Notes: generated by a model from the sequence alone, not told the origin. A stretch of 64,000 nt of DNA from UBA3478 sp965662045 (GCA_965662045.1 CBFIGE010000003.1:62001-126000), one strand, 5' to 3'. Numbered from the stretch's first letter, positions 36,861 through 43,731 are shown. A program made the numbers and translations.

Positions 36861-37608
36861 GACCAATAAACAGCGCAAATTTACTCTGATATGGGTTTCA
36901 GCCGTTACCATTGTATTCGGTGTATTGGTCATTCCAAGTATTTTGAATCGAATAAAAACTAAAAGCGTTACTGATCATCGAAGAGCCATAGGTACCTCGG
37001 AGTACATGTATTACGAAAATGAGAAATTAGCTTATGTGTTGAACGCTGGTGAGCCCAGAAAAATGCCTTTGTTCAGTCTTGTCAATCAGGACAGTATGGA
37101 AGTGAACAGTTCAAACTTGTCGGGTAAGATTGTAATTGTAGATTTCTTTTTTACGACTTGTCCTACTATTTGTCCAACAATGAGCAGAAATATGGGGTTG
37201 CTTCAAGATGAATTTAAAACCAGCCCTGTAGAACTAGTCTCTATAAGCATCAATCCTAGATATGATACCCCAGAGGTGTTAAAATCATACCTCGAAAATT
37301 ACGGTAGCTTAAATTCTAACTGGAATCTATTAACTGGAGACCGAGAGCGCATCTATGAAATTGCCAGAGAAGGATTTTATTTATATACTGAAGAGAACGA
37401 AGAAGTCGCTGGAGGATTTGAACACTCGGGTATGTTTGCTTTAATAGATAAGCAGGGTTATATCAGATCGCGATCTGATGAATATGGAAATCCAATTGTC
37501 TATTATCGTGGTTCGGTATTTAAAGAAGCCGGAGTAAATAGTGATGGCGAAGAAGAACAGATAAGTATTCTAATAGAAGATATCCATAAATTGCTAAAAG
37601 AAAACTAA
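36850..37608 (+). CDS. SCO family copper chaperone for CuA assembly
   Basis: A 252-residue SCO/SenC protein: an N-terminal anchor (about 12-32) and a thioredoxin fold. The copper ligands are C104 and C108 (CPTIC, within DFFFTTCPTICPTM) and H192 (GGFEHSGMFALID). It loads copper into the CuA site of CoxB. It lies between the thioredoxin-like protein and the DUF420 protein, one base before the latter. Confidence 0.93.
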   Translation: MPSKTNKQRKFTLIWVSAVTIVFGVLVIPSILNRIKTKSVTDHRRAIGTSEYMYYENEKLAYVLNAGEPRKMPLFSLVNQDSMEVNSSNLSGKIVIVDFFFTTCPTICPTMSRNMGLLQDEFKTSPVELVSISINPRYDTPEVLKSYLENYGSLNSNWNLLTGDRERIYEIAREGFYLYTEENEEVAGGFEHSGMFALIDKQGYIRSRSDEYGNPIVYYRGSVFKEAGVNSDGEEEQISILIEDIHKLLKEN

Positions 37609-37609
37609 A

Positions 37610-38128
37610 ATGAAAAACGAAAAAAGAGTAAATCTATTTATCAATATCGTGTCCATAGTAATTCCAGTTGTGGTCGCATTATTGTTTCAAGTAAAATTGC
37701 CCAATGTAGAACCTTTGACGTTCTTGCCGCCGATTTATGCGTCAATAAATGCTATAACGGCTATTCTTTTAATTCTTGCCCTCAGAGCGATTAAATCGGG
37801 AAATAAAAATTTACATCAGCGTTTAATCAACCTATGTATGTTAGCTTCTCTGCTCTTTTTAGTAATGTATATCGCATATCACATCACTTCATCCCCTACT
37901 TCATTTGAAGGAGGTCAAGCTATGAAGTACGTGTATTTTTTTGTGCTTTTTTCACATATTTTACTTTCAATAATCATTGTACCCCTAGTACTAAAAACCT
38001 ATTCTAAGGCCTACTTAAACGATTTTGTAGCCCACAGAAAGTTAGCCAAGATTACATTTCCGATTTGGTTATATGTGGCTGTTAGCGGCGTCGTTGTCTA
38101 CCTTATGATTTCACCTTATTATGTTTAA
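37610..38128 (+). CDS. DUF420 membrane protein (oxidase assembly, CtaM-like)
   Basis: A 172-residue protein with about five helices and conserved His residues: NLHQRLINLCML, MYIAYHITSS, YFFVLFSHILLSIIIVPLVL and FVAHRKLAKITFPIWLYVAV. This is the DUF420 pattern; relatives in Bacillus and Staphylococcus (CtaM) are required for aa3-type oxidase activity. It overlaps the next gene by 8 bases. Confidence 0.88.
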   Translation: MKNEKRVNLFINIVSIVIPVVVALLFQVKLPNVEPLTFLPPIYASINAITAILLILALRAIKSGNKNLHQRLINLCMLASLLFLVMYIAYHITSSPTSFEGGQAMKYVYFFVLFSHILLSIIIVPLVLKTYSKAYLNDFVAHRKLAKITFPIWLYVAVSGVVVYLMISPYYV

Positions 38129-38348
38129 AACGTTAAGTCGTCGTCTGCTATTATTGGTTTTTATCTGCTATCAGTCAAGTACTTATTCTCAATGTGCAAT
38201 GTGTAGGGCTGTACTTGAAAGTGAGGGAAATCAATCTACTGCGGAAGGTATCAACGATGGTATCGTTTACTTAATGGCCGTTCCTTATATTTTGGTTGGT
38301 GCCGTCTTTTTTGCAGTGTATCGCACACTGGTGTCGCGCAAAAAATAG
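38121..38348 (+). CDS. Small membrane protein with CxxC, oxidase cluster
   Basis: A 75-residue protein. An N-terminal signal-like helix is followed by SQCAMCRAVLESEG and a C-terminal helix (IVYLMAVPYILVGAVFFAVY). The CAMC pair just after the signal region could bind copper or heme, or form a disulfide. I recall similar small proteins at the end of flavobacterial oxidase-assembly clusters. It overlaps DUF420 by 8 bases. Confidence 0.8.
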   Translation: MFKTLSRRLLLLVFICYQSSTYSQCAMCRAVLESEGNQSTAEGINDGIVYLMAVPYILVGAVFFAVYRTLVSRKK

Positions 38349-38359
38349 GCTTTTCATAA

Positions 38360-38400
38360 ACGGGCACAGTAATTTATAAATCCCGTAGAATAGTTTTTTT
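38360..38400 (+). terminator. Possible weak terminator of the oxidase cluster
   Basis: A 5-bp ACGGG/CCCGT stem with a long loop, followed at 38394 by eight T residues. The long loop makes the call weak. The 106 bases between 38348 and 38455 hold this and the regulatory motif at 38420, nothing else recognised. Confidence 0.35.
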
Positions 38401-38419
38401 TATCTTATTGATAATGAAA

Positions 38420-38438
38420 TAGTTTGCTGAAAAAATAA
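38420..38438 (+). promoter_or_regulatory. Repeated 19-base motif, copy 1, before HTH gene
   Basis: The sequence TAGTTTGCTGAAAAAATAA lies 16 bases before the HTH start. A near copy (16 of 19 identical, with 12 consecutive identical bases) lies at 38761-38779 before the first small peptide gene. It contains a TTTG like the -7 element and may be promoter plus operator for the HTH protein. Confidence 0.5.
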
Positions 38439-38454
38439 CCTTAATCAGTAAACT

Positions 38455-38724
38455 ATGAACAGTATCAAAAACCTGAAGAGAATTCACAGAATTCACAAGT
38501 TAATTCAATCTGAATGCACTGGAACTCCATTGGAACTCTCAAATCGCTTTAATATAAGTGAGAGATTAGTGTATCATTTAATTGAGCAGCTTAAAGATTT
38601 TGAAGCTCCAGTTAGTTATGATCGAAGCCGAAGAACCTACTACTACAAAAAAGCTTTTGATCTTGAGGTTGACATTTGTGTTAAAGTTCTAAATCACGAA
38701 AAAGTCACTCATTTATTAGTATGA
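38455..38724 (+). CDS. Small HTH DNA-binding protein
   Basis: An 89-residue basic protein with a helix-turn-helix of the HTH_11/DeoR-like winged type at about 24-50 (TPLELSNRFNISERLVYHLI), followed by a wing-like SYDRSRRTYYYKK. No sensor domain follows; the C-terminus is a short Asp/Val-rich tail. I recall similar small HTH proteins beside peptide genes in Bacteroidota. Its upstream motif is repeated before the adjacent peptide operon, so it is a good candidate for the local regulator. Confidence 0.75.
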   Translation: MNSIKNLKRIHRIHKLIQSECTGTPLELSNRFNISERLVYHLIEQLKDFEAPVSYDRSRRTYYYKKAFDLEVDICVKVLNHEKVTHLLV

Positions 38725-38760
38725 TTTTTAAAGCGCAAGATTTATACGTTGAAACCAATT

Positions 38761-38779
38761 TTATTTGCTGAAAAAGTAA
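38761..38779 (+). promoter_or_regulatory. Repeated 19-base motif, copy 2, before peptide operon
   Basis: TTATTTGCTGAAAAAGTAA, 16 of 19 bases identical to the motif at 38420-38438. It ends 3 bases before the ATG of the 22-codon gene. Confidence 0.5.
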
Positions 38780-38782
38780 AAT

Positions 38783-38851
38783 ATGGATGAATTTAAACAG
38801 AAGTGTACTAAAGTCGTGATGGTTGTACTAGGTACTCCTGTGACCATTTAA
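38783..38851 (+). CDS. 22-residue peptide of unknown function
   Basis: A very short open frame from ATG to TAA. The peptide has a charged N-terminal part with one Cys (MDEFKQKCTK) and a hydrophobic C-terminal part (VVMVVLGTPVTI). It directly follows the repeated regulatory motif and precedes the 48-codon gene by 22 bases. It could be a peptide product, a leader peptide, or chance. Evidence is position only, apart from the neat hydrophobic/charged split. Confidence 0.4.
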   Translation: MDEFKQKCTKVVMVVLGTPVTI

Positions 38852-38873
38852 TTAACCTTTAAAATTGTATTGC

Positions 38874-39020
38874 ATGAATCAAAAATTAGAATTACACGAT
38901 CATTTTGAAATTCAAGAACTGGAACAACGCTATGAAATGGGATGGATTGATGGTGGAGAAGTTCAGGCCAGTGTAGGACCTGAAGGAGATTTTAAAATTA
39001 GTGGCAAAATTGAATTTTAA
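38874..39020 (+). CDS. 48-residue putative precursor or small acidic peptide
   Basis: An acidic peptide with a helix-prone first part (LELHDHFEIQELEQRYEMG) and a Gly-containing second part (WIDGGEVQASVGPEGDFKIS). The DGG step at about 26-28 resembles the junction of double-glycine precursors, but the spacing is not typical. It is placed like a precursor gene: first in a tightly packed operon and followed at once by a strong hairpin. The next gene starts inside its 3' end. Confidence 0.6.
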   Translation: MNQKLELHDHFEIQELEQRYEMGWIDGGEVQASVGPEGDFKISGKIEF

Positions 39021-39888
39021 CACTTATCCCCCTTTAGAAATAAAGGGGGAAATCTTTTCTATTATACTTTTAATTATCTCAAGTACTTTATGCGTTCATG
39101 GACAATGGAAGGATACTATTCAGTTAAAAGAAACCATTATCACTTTGTCTCTTATTGATAGTTTTCTAGCAAAAAGTCAATCAAAAATTCCAAAAAAAAT
39201 TTCACCTGTACAGTATAAATCGTTTTACACCATTCGGGTAGTAAAAGCAACGAAGGATACATTCGAGTTAAAATCTATAGTGAGTAGCTATTATTTAAAA
39301 AAAAATATTAACTGGAATACCTCTATTCACAAACAGTATCATTGGCATTTTGATTTATTGAGTGGAGATATTGATTCTTTTAGAAAAGACGAAATGATTA
39401 AAATGGATTTATCCTATTTTAAGCAACTTCTGCAAGTTCATTATATCCATGATTTATTGAGAAGATACCTACGTAATTCGACAGTCTTAGAAATGAACAC
39501 AACTTCAGATTCAATAATTTTACATTTTAGAGGAAAACTCATTAAAGACCAGGCAACCGAAGTTGAAATTAACGGAGGTTTTCTTGTTTTTGGAAAGGAA
39601 GATCAAAAGCTTAAACGAGCTAAGTTAAATCTGAGTTATATAAGCTTTAATCTAGAAATGGAATATAAAATCAAGACCATTTTGCAGTGGTCTTTTCCAA
39701 ATTTTGATCACTCAAATGAAGTTTCAGATTTGAGAATTAACACCACGGTTTTTTCAACTGAATTAAATGGTGTTGAATGGGAAGTAGATCAGTTTTTTGA
39801 AAAAAACAAAATCCCAATTATAAAAAAAAACAACACGCCCAAAACCTTAAATACCCGAGAGTTTTTTGAATTCAACAGCTTATATTAA
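39001..39888 (+). CDS. Secreted protein of unknown function in the peptide island
   Basis: A 295-residue protein I do not recognise. It has a hydrophobic export segment (EIFSIILLIISSTLCVHGQW, about 18-37), then an alternating strand pattern with DTIQLKETIITLSLIDSFL and many Lys/Ile/Ser residues. There are no Cys pairs or catalytic motifs. No ATG is available; GTG 39001 and TTG 39010 both lie in the end of the 48-codon gene and upstream of the hairpin at 39028-39049, so the hairpin is inside the early coding region. It overlaps the next gene by 23 bases. A periplasmic or outer-surface location is inferred. Confidence 0.7.
   Translation: MAKLNFNTYPPLEIKGEIFSIILLIISSTLCVHGQWKDTIQLKETIITLSLIDSFLAKSQSKIPKKISPVQYKSFYTIRVVKATKDTFELKSIVSSYYLKKNINWNTSIHKQYHWHFDLLSGDIDSFRKDEMIKMDLSYFKQLLQVHYIHDLLRRYLRNSTVLEMNTTSDSIILHFRGKLIKDQATEVEINGGFLVFGKEDQKLKRAKLNLSYISFNLEMEYKIKTILQWSFPNFDHSNEVSDLRINTTVFSTELNGVEWEVDQFFEKNKIPIIKKNNTPKTLNTREFFEFNSLY
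39028..39049 (+). promoter_or_regulatory. GNRA-capped hairpin after the 48-codon gene
   Basis: A perfect 9-bp stem, CCCCCTTTA / TAAAGGGGG, with a GAAA tetraloop, 8 bases after the stop codon of the 48-codon gene. The following bases are only moderately T-rich (AAATCTTTTCT), so it may attenuate, stabilise the upstream message, or block translation of the next gene. Confidence 0.75.
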
Positions 39889-41728
39889 TAAGATTTTAGA
39901 AAAGGATAAATCATTGAATTTATACCAAAACTATGCACAACTTTTTTCACCCTACTTTGATTTAGATTCTGAAATTATTTCACAAATCTCCAAGGCAGGT
40001 CACAAGTTGTTTTGTGTGTTTTTAAAGTTTGATGATGTTATTGATGAGCAAAATATCAAACAAATTCCAAATGCCACACTTCTTTTATCGTCCGCTATTT
40101 TAGATCTACAAAAACTAATTCCAGAAGACCGACATTTTTGGACTGTGTTTCGCGAAAAAATTAAGAATTGGAATAATTCATTCGATTTTAAAAAATCATC
40201 CCGGAATGCCAGGCTTTCTTATACTCAATACAGAGAGGAGGTTCTGTTAAAATCAAATTTTGGGGTATTAGCGATACATGCACTTCAAGAACTAGATTCA
40301 AACTCAAAATATTATGGCGAACTGATATCTTCTCATGCACATTATGTGGTTGCCATGCAATTATATGATGATTGCAATGACTTTAAGTTAGATTTTGTTA
40401 AAGGACATATGAATTACGCAATTTCATATTACGTGAAAATTAAAGGGCCGATAACAGATATTAATTGGGCGGTCAAAGATTTTTATATATCTGGAATAGC
40501 CAATCACGTTTTGAGATGTGCAAGTTTAGAATTGAATAAATCAAGGGGGGCAAAATTGAAGTCCTTAGGCTCAAAATGGTTAATTGAAATCGGAAAGCTC
40601 CAGTCTAAAATCATAAATCTTGAGCAGTTTATCAATAATTATTTGGGACTACTCAATGAAAAGATGTCGCATAAGAATTCATTTAAACCTAAGTTGTATA
40701 CTTCTTTACATGCAAATTTACATGTTCAAAAATTATGGTCTTTTTTAGTGAGCCAATGTAATTCTTTAACTAATGATTTACCTCATTTTATGATTCTTAC
40801 AAAGGCTGAAGGATTTCAAGGTGTATCAGAGATTAAAAAAGGAGAAATATTTCAACGAGCTGTTTTTATCGAAATGATCTGTGATTCATTACAATTTAAC
40901 CTAGTTGATATCCAAAAACAATTTAGACATGAAATTGAACAAATTTGGAGTTTGAGAAATCATACAAAGGTCGGGGGGTGGTCTTATCTGTATGATGTAA
41001 ATGAAATTGCGCCTGATTTGGATGATCTAGCTCAAGTAATAATTGTATTTCATAAAACGAGTTTTATTAATGATTACAGAGAATACTTCACATCTATTTT
41101 AGATTTTGTGTTCGCTAATTGTATCAAGGATAATGGAGGGTTATCAACTTGGATAATTCCTAAAAACTCGAAGAAAAATATTCATAAAAAACAAAAACAC
41201 TTTAATTCAATCTATTGGGGAGATGGTCCACATCTTGAGGTCATTGCAAATTTTGCCTACGCAGTATTCTTATTTGATTGTAAACAATATCGGGTACAAT
41301 TGGAATTGATGTCTGATTATATTCTGAATCAAAAAGCCGAAAACAAACTTTATAAATCGAGATGGTATTGCGGCCAATATTATGCAACATACCAAGTTTA
41401 TCGCTTTTTAAAAGTGAACGGATATTTAACAAAAACAGATGTTAGAGAATTAATTGAAGTCTTAGCTTATTACCAAAATGATGACGGTGGTTTTAGTGAG
41501 AATAATAGGAGCCCTTCAAATGCAATGCAAACAGCTTTAGTTTTGAAGATAATAGGGCTTTTCAATTTAGGTGATTCTATTATTTCAATGAAAGCTTATG
41601 AATATTTGAGGAATAGTCAGGGAGAAGATGGAGCTTATGACGCATGTCATTTTATTAAACCTAGAAATGGACAATTTTATAAATCTAAATTATTGAGTTC
41701 GGCATTTGTTTTCTCAGTTTTACAATAA
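39866..41728 (+). CDS. Two-domain isoprenoid synthase / terpene-cyclase-like protein
   Basis: A 620-residue protein with two halves of the terpenoid-enzyme type. The N-terminal, all-helical half (about 15-270) has two Asp-rich motifs: FDDVID (D56, D57, D60) and YDDCND (D168, D169, D172), the two DDxxD sites of class I prenyl-diphosphate enzymes. The C-terminal half (about 360-620) resembles squalene-cyclase/prenyltransferase alpha-barrels: GGWSYLYDVNEIAPDLDDLA carries a DxDD-like motif (D384, D386, D387), then RWYCGQYYATYQVYRFL, QNDDGGFSENNRSPSNAMQT and NSQGEDGAYDA repeats. The start is TTG 39866 inside the preceding gene; another TTG is at 39914. It lies amid peptide-processing genes. Activity is unproven: terpene synthase, bifunctional cyclase or peptide prenylation are all possible. 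Confidence 0.75.
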   Translation: MNSTAYINKILEKDKSLNLYQNYAQLFSPYFDLDSEIISQISKAGHKLFCVFLKFDDVIDEQNIKQIPNATLLLSSAILDLQKLIPEDRHFWTVFREKIKNWNNSFDFKKSSRNARLSYTQYREEVLLKSNFGVLAIHALQELDSNSKYYGELISSHAHYVVAMQLYDDCNDFKLDFVKGHMNYAISYYVKIKGPITDINWAVKDFYISGIANHVLRCASLELNKSRGAKLKSLGSKWLIEIGKLQSKIINLEQFINNYLGLLNEKMSHKNSFKPKLYTSLHANLHVQKLWSFLVSQCNSLTNDLPHFMILTKAEGFQGVSEIKKGEIFQRAVFIEMICDSLQFNLVDIQKQFRHEIEQIWSLRNHTKVGGWSYLYDVNEIAPDLDDLAQVIIVFHKTSFINDYREYFTSILDFVFANCIKDNGGLSTWIIPKNSKKNIHKKQKHFNSIYWGDGPHLEVIANFAYAVFLFDCKQYRVQLELMSDYILNQKAENKLYKSRWYCGQYYATYQVYRFLKVNGYLTKTDVRELIEVLAYYQNDDGGFSENNRSPSNAMQTALVLKIIGLFNLGDSIISMKAYEYLRNSQGEDGAYDACHFIKPRNGQFYKSKLLSSAFVFSVLQ

Positions 41729-41734
41729 CTCGAT

Positions 41735-42934
41735 ATGATTGTTTTTTACAAAACAATTCCATTTACATCGATTCAAAGCGAGGAAGAAGTTTTATTTATA
41801 GTCTATTTTGAGAATGGACAAATAGTTAAATGTAACGCGTATTTGATTAAACTACTTACTTTTTGTCTAGTTCAAAAATCGATTTATCAGATAGACACAT
41901 TTATAGCTGATTCTTTTCCCTTTTGTAACGAAGAACAAAGAAAAAAGATATTTATAGATCTTTTGAATTTGAAAATCATTCAAAGGGCAGATAAATTTTT
42001 GACATCAAAAAGGAATAAGATCGAACCGGGTTATCTAAAAAATAATTTCACCCTTATTACAGAAAAACAGGTAAAGAGAATTACAAGCAGCTTTTTATTT
42101 TTATTTCGAATAGAGGTAGTCTGGCTTATTGTGGTTACGCTTATGATTCAGATGTCTTACCATTATTGGAAGCCAATCGAATTCATTGATGAAACAGTTC
42201 ATATTATATCTATTGTTCTTGTTACCGCTATAAGTGTCTTTTTCCACGAAATAGGGCATGCTTCAGCATGCCAATTTTATGGAAAAACAGTTTCAAAAAT
42301 AGGAGGGGGATTTTACTTGTTTAGACCGGTTATGTTCGCTGATGTAAGTCAAATTTGGTCTTTGGATAGAATGAAAAGAATAAAAGTGTCTTTGTCGGGT
42401 ATTTATTTTGAACTTGTACTTGTAGTTTTCTTATTCACTCTTCAATTAACGTTTAATTCAGATATTTTTCTTTGTCTTGGTTATTTGCTGATGACCCAAA
42501 GCTTGTGGAACTTGAATCCCCTTATTAGAAGTGATGGATACTGGATTATCACAGATTCATTATGTATTTTGAATTTGAATAAAGAAGGACGTGTTATTTG
42601 GTCGGGTTTACTGCGGGGCAAAAAAAAACTCAAGGTAAAAGAGTGGAGTGTCGTCATCTATTTTATTCTTTTTAAATGTGGCACTTTGATTATGACTTTA
42701 ATTTATTTGAGTCATTTTTATAAACCTGTAAAAGACTTGTTTTATTCTATACTTCATGTAAATAGCCACAACTATTTTAATAGTCTAAATACTCTTGAAT
42801 ACAAGGAGGTTTTAGGAGTTTTTATTTTCTGCTTTTTACTATTTCGTATAGTGCATGTATTGTGCATTGCGGGAGCCTACTTTTCAAGAAAATTAAAATC
42901 TATTATTTATGGACAAAAAATTGAAGTTAAATGA
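41735..42934 (+). CDS. M50-type membrane zinc metalloprotease (peptide processing)
   Basis: A 399-residue membrane protein. A soluble N-terminal domain (about 1-115) is followed by about six helices. The zinc motif HEIGH (171-175, in VFFHEIGHASACQFYG) and the third ligand region NPLIRSDGYW (261-270) define the site-2-protease/M50 family. The nearest type is the putative peptide zinc metalloproteases of peptide-maturation clusters, whose N-terminal domain resembles PqqD. It begins 6 bases after the terpenoid-type gene, and its end overlaps the double-glycine peptide gene by 26 bases, so intramembrane cleavage of an island peptide is a reasonable inference. Confidence 0.82.
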   Translation: MIVFYKTIPFTSIQSEEEVLFIVYFENGQIVKCNAYLIKLLTFCLVQKSIYQIDTFIADSFPFCNEEQRKKIFIDLLNLKIIQRADKFLTSKRNKIEPGYLKNNFTLITEKQVKRITSSFLFLFRIEVVWLIVVTLMIQMSYHYWKPIEFIDETVHIISIVLVTAISVFFHEIGHASACQFYGKTVSKIGGGFYLFRPVMFADVSQIWSLDRMKRIKVSLSGIYFELVLVVFLFTLQLTFNSDIFLCLGYLLMTQSLWNLNPLIRSDGYWIITDSLCILNLNKEGRVIWSGLLRGKKKLKVKEWSVVIYFILFKCGTLIMTLIYLSHFYKPVKDLFYSILHVNSHNYFNSLNTLEYKEVLGVFIFCFLLFRIVHVLCIAGAYFSRKLKSIIYGQKIEVK

Positions 42935-43073
42935 ATCGCAAATGAAAAAAATCCATGGTGGATTAGCTCCTTTTCTATTAATAATGGTGGTTGATGCAGT
43001 TTTATTGGGCACAATGTCGGGCTATATGTATGAAACCTATATAACAGAATATAAATCAGGAGATGATGAGTAA
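42909..43073 (+). CDS. Double-glycine leader peptide (bacteriocin/signal precursor-like)
   Basis: A 54-residue precursor. The leader MDKKLKLNESQMKKIHGG ends in Gly-Gly at 17-18 with hydrophobic residues at the usual spacing, the classic substrate form for C39 peptidases. The predicted 36-residue core is hydrophobic (LAPFLLIMVVDAVLLGTMSG) with a GxxxG motif at about 34-38 and an acidic C-terminus (YKSGDDE). GxxxG helix-contact motifs are known in two-peptide bacteriocins. It starts inside the M50 gene and overlaps the next peptide gene by 11 bases. A C39 peptidase gene follows 197 bases on. Confidence 0.82.
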   Translation: MDKKLKLNESQMKKIHGGLAPFLLIMVVDAVLLGTMSGYMYETYITEYKSGDDE

Positions 43074-43170
43074 TTCGAAATCAAACTGGACCATCGCTAT
43101 TATTGAGTTGTATATTGATAGTTTTGAATTTGGAAGAAATTTATATCGTAAAATTCACGATATCGAATGA
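43063..43170 (+). CDS. 35-residue mini-peptide, paralogue 1
   Basis: A small frame starting ATGATGAG across the stop of the double-glycine gene. The peptide reads SNWTIAIIELYIDSFEFGR then NLYRKIHDIE. It aligns with the following mini-peptide as NW, a hydrophobic stretch, F, GR, L. There is no leader or Cys. It may be a membrane-active peptide, an immunity-type helper or a second peptide component. It ends 1 base before the next gene. Confidence 0.6.
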   Translation: MMSNSKSNWTIAIIELYIDSFEFGRNLYRKIHDIE

Positions 43171-43171
43171 T

Positions 43172-43273
43172 ATGAAGTTCAATCAAAACTGGGCACTATC
43201 AATTTTGGTAGTCATCTTTATATCTTTCTTTGCTCTCGGAAGAATTCTTAAGTCATTTATTTCTTTGTTATGA
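43172..43273 (+). CDS. 33-residue mini-peptide, paralogue 2, membrane helix
   Basis: The peptide MKFNQNWALSILVVIFISFF then ALGRILKSFISLL is essentially one membrane helix with a basic end. It shares the NW...F..GR.L layout with the preceding mini-peptide. Its TGA overlaps the ATG of the C39 peptidase gene (ATGA), so translation is probably coupled. Confidence 0.62.
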   Translation: MKFNQNWALSILVVIFISFFALGRILKSFISLL

Positions 43274-43662
43274 GAGTCAGGCAGAAACAATCAAACACAT
43301 GTGCCATTGCTTGCTTCCAATCTGTAATGCAATTTTACAGTATTAAGTATTGTACTTCTAGTTTACCAAGAGTGAAAGAAACCAAGGGATCTAGTCTGTA
43401 CGACTTAAAAATTGCTTTTAACAAAGAGAACGTAAAGGCCGACGCCTTTTTTTCCTTAAACAAAACACTGGCTTCTGATGTGAATCTTCCAATTATTTTA
43501 TTACTGGGAAATCTAAATAAAACTGGACATTTTGTGGTATTATACAAAGTTGAAAAGAGTTATATAATTTGGCTCGACCCAGCTATTGGAGAGCTTGTTC
43601 ATCTGTCCAAAGACGTCTTAAAAACACTTTGGACAGGTGTTTATTTGCAAATTAAAGTGTAG
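43270..43662 (+). CDS. Stand-alone C39 family cysteine peptidase
   Basis: A 130-residue peptidase made of the C39 domain alone, without the ABC transporter to which it is normally fused. The catalytic set is complete by eye: C11 in QSNTCAIACFQSVMQFY, H87 in KTGHFVVLY and D103 in IIWLDPAIGEL. C39 enzymes cut after Gly-Gly of leader peptides, and exactly such a peptide lies 200 bases upstream. No signal peptide is present, so cleavage would be cytoplasmic. It is the last gene of the island; the ABC transporter genes begin 69 bases on. Confidence 0.85.
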   Translation: MRVRQKQSNTCAIACFQSVMQFYSIKYCTSSLPRVKETKGSSLYDLKIAFNKENVKADAFFSLNKTLASDVNLPIILLLGNLNKTGHFVVLYKVEKSYIIWLDPAIGELVHLSKDVLKTLWTGVYLQIKV

Positions 43663-43731
43663 AAATTCTGTTTAATGATGTAACAATTTCGCATTTTTGC
43701 AGTCTTAATAAAAAGAAAGTTCAAAAAGGCT

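Noticed and set aside
41200..41728. LanC-like (lanthionine cyclase) reading of the alpha-barrel half of the terpenoid-type protein
   Set aside because: LanC zinc ligands (paired Cys and CHG motif) are not visible; DxDD and QNxDGG repeats fit terpene cyclase/prenyltransferase folds better.
38349..43731. Mobile element or integration site around the peptide island
   Set aside because: No transposase, integrase, flanking tRNA or direct repeats were seen at the edges; transfer is only suggested by content.
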